21,755 bases of DNA. Origin: Gracilaria caudata (taxonomy: Eukaryota > Rhodophyta > Florideophyceae > Gracilariales > Gracilariaceae). Under the pieces are notes generated by a model, which worked only from the letters and a program-made list of their open reading frames with translations, was not told the origin of the DNA and did no database searches. Below, in pieces: positions 17,426 to 21,755 of this stretch. Location of the stretch: NCBI GenBank assembly GCA_030374735.1, contig JASCIV010000386.1, positions 1 to 21,755 of the forward strand, written 5' to 3'. A program made the position numbers and the translations under genes. The number at the start of each line of letters is the position of its first letter. Position 1 is the stretch's first letter.

Positions 17426-18041
17426 TCACGTTACGTGAACTCTATACACATCTCTACTCAATAAGATGTACAACCCAACGATGAGCTCAAGGTCGGAAGC
17501 CCGCACGGATGGGTTGCCACCGCAGAAGTTGGGCACGAAAAGTTGTTCATCTCAACGCAGCAGATGGTGTCGGCGACGATAGTACTTGAAGGCGCTGCGC
17601 CAGCGTTTCTGGCGGGCTCCATCGACGAGGATGTTGGCACAAGGAACAGCCATCGAACGAGAGCGTTGACCAAGCGCAAAAGCGTTCGAGCACCTCCGCC
17701 GTGAGCTCGGCTAGCGGCTCCTCGTCGCACTGTCGACCGAGAGCGAGCGGTGAAACGGAAACAGCACGTGCATCGCTGCCGCTCGCCTCTGATTGGGCGG
17801 CTGCCGCGATCATTCTCGCGCAAAACGCCGCCAGTCACGTGGCGAGCAGTCGCATCGCCCTCCCCGCACCAGTCGCTGCGCGCCGCTGTATGTCGCGCTC
17901 ATCGTTTCGCTTCATGGCTTGAAGCTCGAGCGCAGTCGGTACCCGTACCTTTGTAAAGCCCATGAGCCAGACGCACAGCTTGGGGTGCGTGAAAGAGAAC
18001 CACTTTCGCACCGCCTCCCAAACCTCCATCGTACTACACAT
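17426..18041 (-). pseudogene. Q-family copy Q5 (longest)
   Basis: Starts at ATG 18041 ('MCSTMEVWEAVRKWFSFTHP'), the only Q copy with a plausible start. After 68 codons an in-frame TGA (17835-17837) occurs, and the same frame continues with 'AAFCARMIAAAAQSEASGSD' and 'AELTAEVLERFCAWS'. It then shifts phase near 17640 and carries on with 'DEQLFVPNFCGGNPSVRASD', ending at TGA 17426-17428. The 'Q.FV..FC.GN.S' block matches Q4. No known domain is recognised. One nonsense codon plus at least one shift mark it as a pseudogene, unless the breaks are sequencing errors. Confidence 0.65.
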
Positions 18042-18474
18042 GCTTCATCGCTTGTTTGTGAACTTCTCGTTCTTTCAGACCACATGCTGCACGAGATTGT
18101 TTCTCGTGAACAGAATGGCATTTTGATATGATCCTGTCCCTCTTACGTTCTTTGATTCCATTCAAGCGACGACTCTGGCACAGAGAGTGGCTTGCAAACA
18201 GAGTGTAGTCGAGGTAAAAGACTTCTTTGCCATCCAACTCACCTTTTTTTTGGTTAAGCACCGAGCAAAATGCCATCCGCGGAGCGCGACAAGAGCCGGC
18301 TGCAACCGTACTTAGATGTCAAGAAGTCTTTGCGTTTGTGACGCCGAGATTGATGGGACAGAAAGTGATGGCTTTCATGCTTCTTTCAAAGCTTTATATG
18401 TGCACAAGATCTGATGGGGAAAGATGGGAGACAGCACTTTTCTGCAAGGCGCACCCGAAATTTTGAAAGTCGCA
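18042..18474. other. Unassigned spacer
   Basis: Contains the 16-base string CTCTGGCACAGAGAGT (18173-18188) also found at 474-489. A minus-strand frame at 18034-18276 is basic and unrecognised. No gene is called. Confidence 0.35.
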
Positions 18475-18657
18475 TCAGCAACCGGAGGTCGAAGGAGCTG
18501 TAGTCAGAGACCCCCGTGCAACAACGACACAGAGCTCAACATCAAACCACATCAACTTTCTCTTAACCAATTTTCTTAATAGTACTACCCCAGTGCTTCC
18601 ACGGCTATCATTACTACTAACACCGACGCCTACATGATTCTCTGGGGTTCCAATCAA
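18475..18657 (-). other. In-frame continuation of S beyond its TGA
   Basis: After the TGA at 18658-18660 the S frame stays open for 60 codons to a stop at 18475-18477. It aligns in the same phase with the other S copy, which has no stop at this point: 'IGTPENH' is shared, and further on 'WFDVELCVVVA' pairs with 'YEFDNEHCVFVG'. The stop arises from a 3-base difference (TGTTGTTGATTG against TGTGGATCA). So the ancestral protein probably had a longer C terminus. In the present gene this part is either untranslated, reached by read-through or removed by splicing. Confidence 0.5.
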
Positions 18658-20147
18658 TCAACAACAACTTTCAGGAATGGCGCATAGTGTGCTTAAACCA
18701 ATATCAAAAAGGCGGTCCATCAGCACACCGTCCTCCACAACATCCCCGTTTTTCAGGTGCTCCAACGATAGCTCCTTGCCGCGAATCCTGGCCTCTCCCT
18801 GCAAAAGATGAAATCTGTCACATATTCCAATCTTATAACCTTTGCCGGTAAACGGAGAGTAGGGCGGGTTTCTCTTCAGTCGAGCTGACGTCTGCACGCC
18901 CAGTTTCGCTCCGATATTGCCCTCGTGGCCGATTCGTCCGATCGTCCCCGCGATTCCTACAGCGGGTCGAATTCCTACAAACAAGTACATTCCCATGATG
19001 GCGTTGGTGCTCAATGGGAAGATGAATTCAAAACTGCCATGTCCACCAGCTCCTGGCGGAAGCAAATTGGTTGCTCGCAACCCGTTGCGCAATGACAGGC
19101 TCATGTGATGCTCGGACTTATGTTGCGCAGAAACGCCTATGATCAGATCAGTCACATCAACCTCTCCGTCAAACACCCATTCTAAGCTCCGGAAAGCCCC
19201 AACGCAGAGTTGAAACCCGAGAATCTTTCTACATATACCGAACATGTCAATCTCACGTCGCAAAATTTCTTCTCGTCCCGAAGAATTAGCTTTTTTCGTT
19301 AGTGATAGTGTGAAACTGATGCGGGCGTCAAAAGCATGCTCCCATTCTACTCGGAGTGGTCCTCTTCGTAATTTCAGTCCTCCTACTCTGGCTTCCAGCC
19401 AAATACTATAATCCAGCACAGCCCCTGTGAAAATGTCCCTTGCACCCGTGAAGGGCTGAGCAATATGTTCGATTATTGTGGTAGGAGAGCTCTTCCGATG
19501 CAACATGTGTGCGGAGAGCGAGAACTTCAAAACTGATGAAACAGCAGCAAATTCTGCACTGTCGCTGTACACAACCTTGGATGGCAGTGAAGTCAAAGTG
19601 TCCTGCTTCTCCATGAAGGTGAAGTTCACTCCAGGAATAACATCTTCCCCGGAGATAATTGTCATGTTAACAGACACATGTTCTCCACTTTCATTTATGT
19701 TTCTGATCTCATAGAACAATGCATTATCATCTTCGTCAATATCTTTCACAGGTACCATTGGGCCACAATACTTCTCCCAGTCCTCAGCATTGATAACAAA
19801 AGCTGCATCACGTTGAAAATCTGATGAGTCCAGATTTGCACCAGTCATGGATATTAGAGCCCGACCAGAATCGGCATTTCGAGAGCATGAAAGAATTTCG
19901 ATGCCTATTTCTTCCAGTTTGTCGAATAATACTATGTCTTTCTTGAGCTCCATAGTATACCGAGGAGAAGAGGTTTCGTTTTCTTCGGCGGTGAACCTGT
20001 AGCCGCTTGTGCCTTCGCAACTTCATCTTTGCCAATAATAAATAATGCTGTGAGGAACGAAGTTGAATTGCTTGACTGGCGGAGATGGAGCTCAGAAATG
20101 CCCCAAACCAGGAAAACAAGTAAATGTAGGAGAAGAAAGAATTTCAT
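18658..20147 (-). CDS. Secreted protein of unknown function (S2)
   Basis: ATG at 20147 opens 'MKFFLLLHLLVFLVWG', a strong signal peptide or anchor. The main body lies in another frame from about 20018: it reads 'GYRFTAEENETSSPRYT' before the Met at 19953 and then 431 residues to TGA at 18658. A short intron or a one-base shift between about 20018 and 19980 must join them; I could not fix the junction. The body has possible N-glycosylation sites (Asn96, Asn110), eight cysteines (23, 63, 241, 250, 378, 424, 430, 431), and a glycine- and beta-rich region from 185 on with 'LRREIDMFGICRKILGF' and 'RIGHEGNIGAKLGVQ'. No family recognised. The broken copy at 2625-3470 shows the C-terminal half is an old duplicated gene. 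A TATA-like element lies 114 bases upstream of the ATG. Confidence 0.65.
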
Positions 20148-20260
20148 AAGTACCTAGAATTATCTTTTATTCCTCGAAGTGTCTGAAGAGAAGATGAGGA
20201 TTAGAAGAGATGGTTGTGAGGATGGTGCGAGATGGTCTCAAGAACTGCCATTCCACTTTC

Positions 20261-20267
20261 TTTTATA
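20261..20267 (-). promoter_or_regulatory. TATA box of the secreted-protein gene
   Basis: TATAAAA on the minus strand, 114 bases before the ATG at 20147, giving a leader of about 80 bases. A small palindrome (ATATCAGAATGATAT) overlaps it. Confidence 0.5.
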
Positions 20268-20978
20268 TCAGAATGATATCTGAAAACGAAACTATGCTCT
20301 CCAAGCACACGTATAATTCGAGTACAAAGCATTACTTGGCCGAATGTCATACGCTGATTCACATCTGTACTCACCATTGCCTAAGCCATTACGTTGCATT
20401 AGCACAACCTTGACAGGCAAGATCGACGGGTTGTAACATGATTGCATCCAAGATAATGAAGCAATTAGGAGAGTGCCGTACTCGTTACAGTATAATTCTC
20501 CTTTTAAGAAACAAACAAGTAGATCTTGCAATCAAAGGCTTTGCTTACGTTCTACTGTTCTGAAACTTTGCACTGCGCTAAATGAGATTTGTTCTAACGC
20601 GTATGTGATCATACTAAGATTTAGCAATATAAAGATCTCTGCCTTTAGGAAGTCTTCCATCCTGCGAGATATCCGAAAAGGCACAACTGTGACCATATAG
20701 CTTTGTTGCTCGTATCGCCAAAGCGATCCGTAGAACAAACCGCAAAAGCTCTCATGTTCTCATTTGATCAAGTGTATACTCTAAAGCGGCTTGTTCTTAT
20801 TACCTTCACGTCGACGCTCCACCTCTCCATTGTCCAGATCACCAGCGATGCGTTCAGGCCTCCCTTACAGAGAGTTTAGAACCCTCTTTCATAGAACAGT
20901 TACGTCCAACAAATCTCTCATCTTCCTAGAGCACTCGACCAACTGCACTGGTAATATCTCATACGTATCTCAACTTTA
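20268..20978. other. AT-rich intergenic region
   Basis: Several short frames on both strands but none with domain character or a copy elsewhere. It separates the S promoter from the broken dioxygenase-like frame. Confidence 0.4.
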
Positions 20979-21503
20979 TCAGCAGTGCATATGTTGGCGA
21001 GGTAATACCTTAAAAGCACACCACATTACCAAGACCCTACTGCGTTTTCGAAGTAATCCTTCAGTTACGCTAAGACAGAAATGGCAGTCAGTTCCTTCCC
21101 CACGATCCAGGGTCACTTGCACAATAGGAACGTCTGCCTCAGGCCACAACTCAGAAAGAGCAACCCCAATTTCGCTGTCATATCCTCGTCGTTCCATTTT
21201 AACCACAGGAAGATCCGCATCTGAAGAAACAGTGGAGAGCTCTTCAGCCAATTTGGGGTCGTCGAGAGCTGGGGGGATGAAGATTACGGTGCCGTTGCTG
21301 CGCTCAAAGCGCGTAGAGGTTACGACGACGGCTCTCTGTTTGCCATTGAAAGAGTTTAAGTCGGCCAATGGCGTTTCTCTGAACGGATCTTCCAGCTTAC
21401 CCATTGCAAAGGACAGAACGGGAAAGTTTGTCACGTTGTTTTTAGAAGGGCCGTGAGCGAGCGAGTTGGTGTGGATGTCGAGGTTGAAGAGTATCCTGGT
21501 CTT
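20979..21503 (-). pseudogene. LigB / DOPA-dioxygenase-like remnant
   Basis: The open minus-strand stretch, about 174 codons, reads like class III extradiol dioxygenases of the YgiD/DODA type (LigB fold), enzymes that cleave catechol rings with a metal held by histidines. In order it shows 'AHGPS' at the usual HGSP position, 'LEDPF', 'RAVVVTSTRFERSNGTV', 'GYDSEIGVAL' and then 'LWPEADVPIVQVTLD'. Key histidines are gone: the family's 'SAHW' is 'STRF' here and 'DHG' is 'DSE'. The segment between 'GTV' and the 'DHG' region is shortened, and the frame loses similarity after 'RVLVM', so the C-terminal third is missing. There is no ATG in frame at the 5-prime end, where TAA 21504-21506 closes it. Most likely a truncated, inactive copy. 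Confidence 0.6.
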
Positions 21504-21755
21504 TTAAGGTGCTCGCCCATGATGATGATGGTGGCTATGTCGTGGTCTAATGCATGGCTGGCTCAATTCACTGGCATGACGATGCTCAATTCATTCGATT
21601 CAGTATGTTCCTCGATTAGGTGTGCATATGTGTGCATATGAGCGCATCGTAGAGAAAGTAGGTTATGCGCACCTTAACTCTCCTTCCAGTATCAATCGTC
21701 CCTACATCGACTCAGCCAACTTCGTCTTGTCGAATACTCTGTGATTTCAATTCAA
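21504..21755. other. Right flank with short tandem repeats
   Basis: GATGATGATG at about 21521-21530 and an exact tandem 10-mer TGTGCATATG at 21621-21640. A short ATG-led minus-strand frame from about 21520 runs out of phase with the dioxygenase-like frame and may mark its original N terminus. No other gene is visible. Confidence 0.4.

Noticed and set aside
20791..21456. A 221-codon plus-strand frame starting near 20791 as a gene
   Set aside because: Its second half is antisense to the dioxygenase-like frame, which has recognisable family character; the plus-strand product is Ser/Arg-rich with none.
1..21755. Transposon, retroelement or viral coding sequence
   Set aside because: No reverse transcriptase, integrase, transposase, capsid or polymerase motif was seen in any frame, and no long terminal repeats.
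1..21755. CRISPR array or prokaryotic operon structure
   Set aside because: No regularly spaced direct repeats, no consistent ribosome-binding sites and no close same-strand gene runs.

Overview
The window looks like nuclear DNA of a eukaryote. It has dispersed single-gene units on both strands with no operon-like runs, two good TATA boxes (TATAAAAG at 13929 and TATAAAA on the minus strand at 20267), splice-like signals, an N-terminal secretion signal, and ankyrin and WD40 repeats. Base composition is close to half GC by eye. The few long frames and the scarcity of obvious introns would fit a compact protist or algal genome. I cannot name the lineage from sequence alone.

Most of the window is a mosaic of paralogous gene pieces, many of them broken. 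I compared the window with itself by eye and found these families (labels are mine). H: basic proteins with a C-x4-C-x8-H-x2-H motif, four copies at 746-963(-), 9406-10287(-, the only long intact frame), 12134-12378(-) and 16500-17033(+). Q: a Ser/Gly/Asp-rich block followed by a variable 'FVxxFCxGNxS' block, five decayed copies at about 8400-8770(-), 9150-9405(-), 10965-11620(-), 15590-16235(+) and 17426-18041(-). CC: a coiled-coil protein, intact at 14119-15090(+) and broken at 1044-2050(-). R: a small protein divergent from CC, at 13010-13486(-) and 2079-2245(+). S: a secreted protein, nearly intact at 18475-20147(-) and broken at 2625-3470(-). W: WD40 pieces at 3685-4106(-) and about 6960-7817(-). 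A five-repeat ankyrin pseudogene lies at 5775-6732(-).

Layout from left to right: 1-745 unassigned; 746-2245 an H fragment, a broken CC and an R fragment; 2625-4106 an S fragment abutting a WD40 fragment; 4140-5220 two unrecognised minus-strand frames with a 54-bp tandem repeat and a 25-bp palindrome; 5775-7817 an ankyrin and WD40 pseudogene train; 8400-12378 an H/Q array on the minus strand; 13010-15090 the divergent R/CC pair; 15590-18041 a second H/Q cluster; 18475-20147 the secreted-protein gene; 20979-21503 a broken LigB/DOPA-dioxygenase-like frame.

Three genes look potentially alive: H at 9406-10287, CC at 14119-15090 and S at 18475-20147. S needs an intron or a frameshift to join its signal peptide. 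The clearest structural result is that the divergent R-CC pair exists twice, one copy reduced and interrupted. In the 9.2-10.3 kb copy, H runs in frame into Q across a single TGA. I found no rRNA, tRNA, CRISPR array, transposase or reverse transcriptase.
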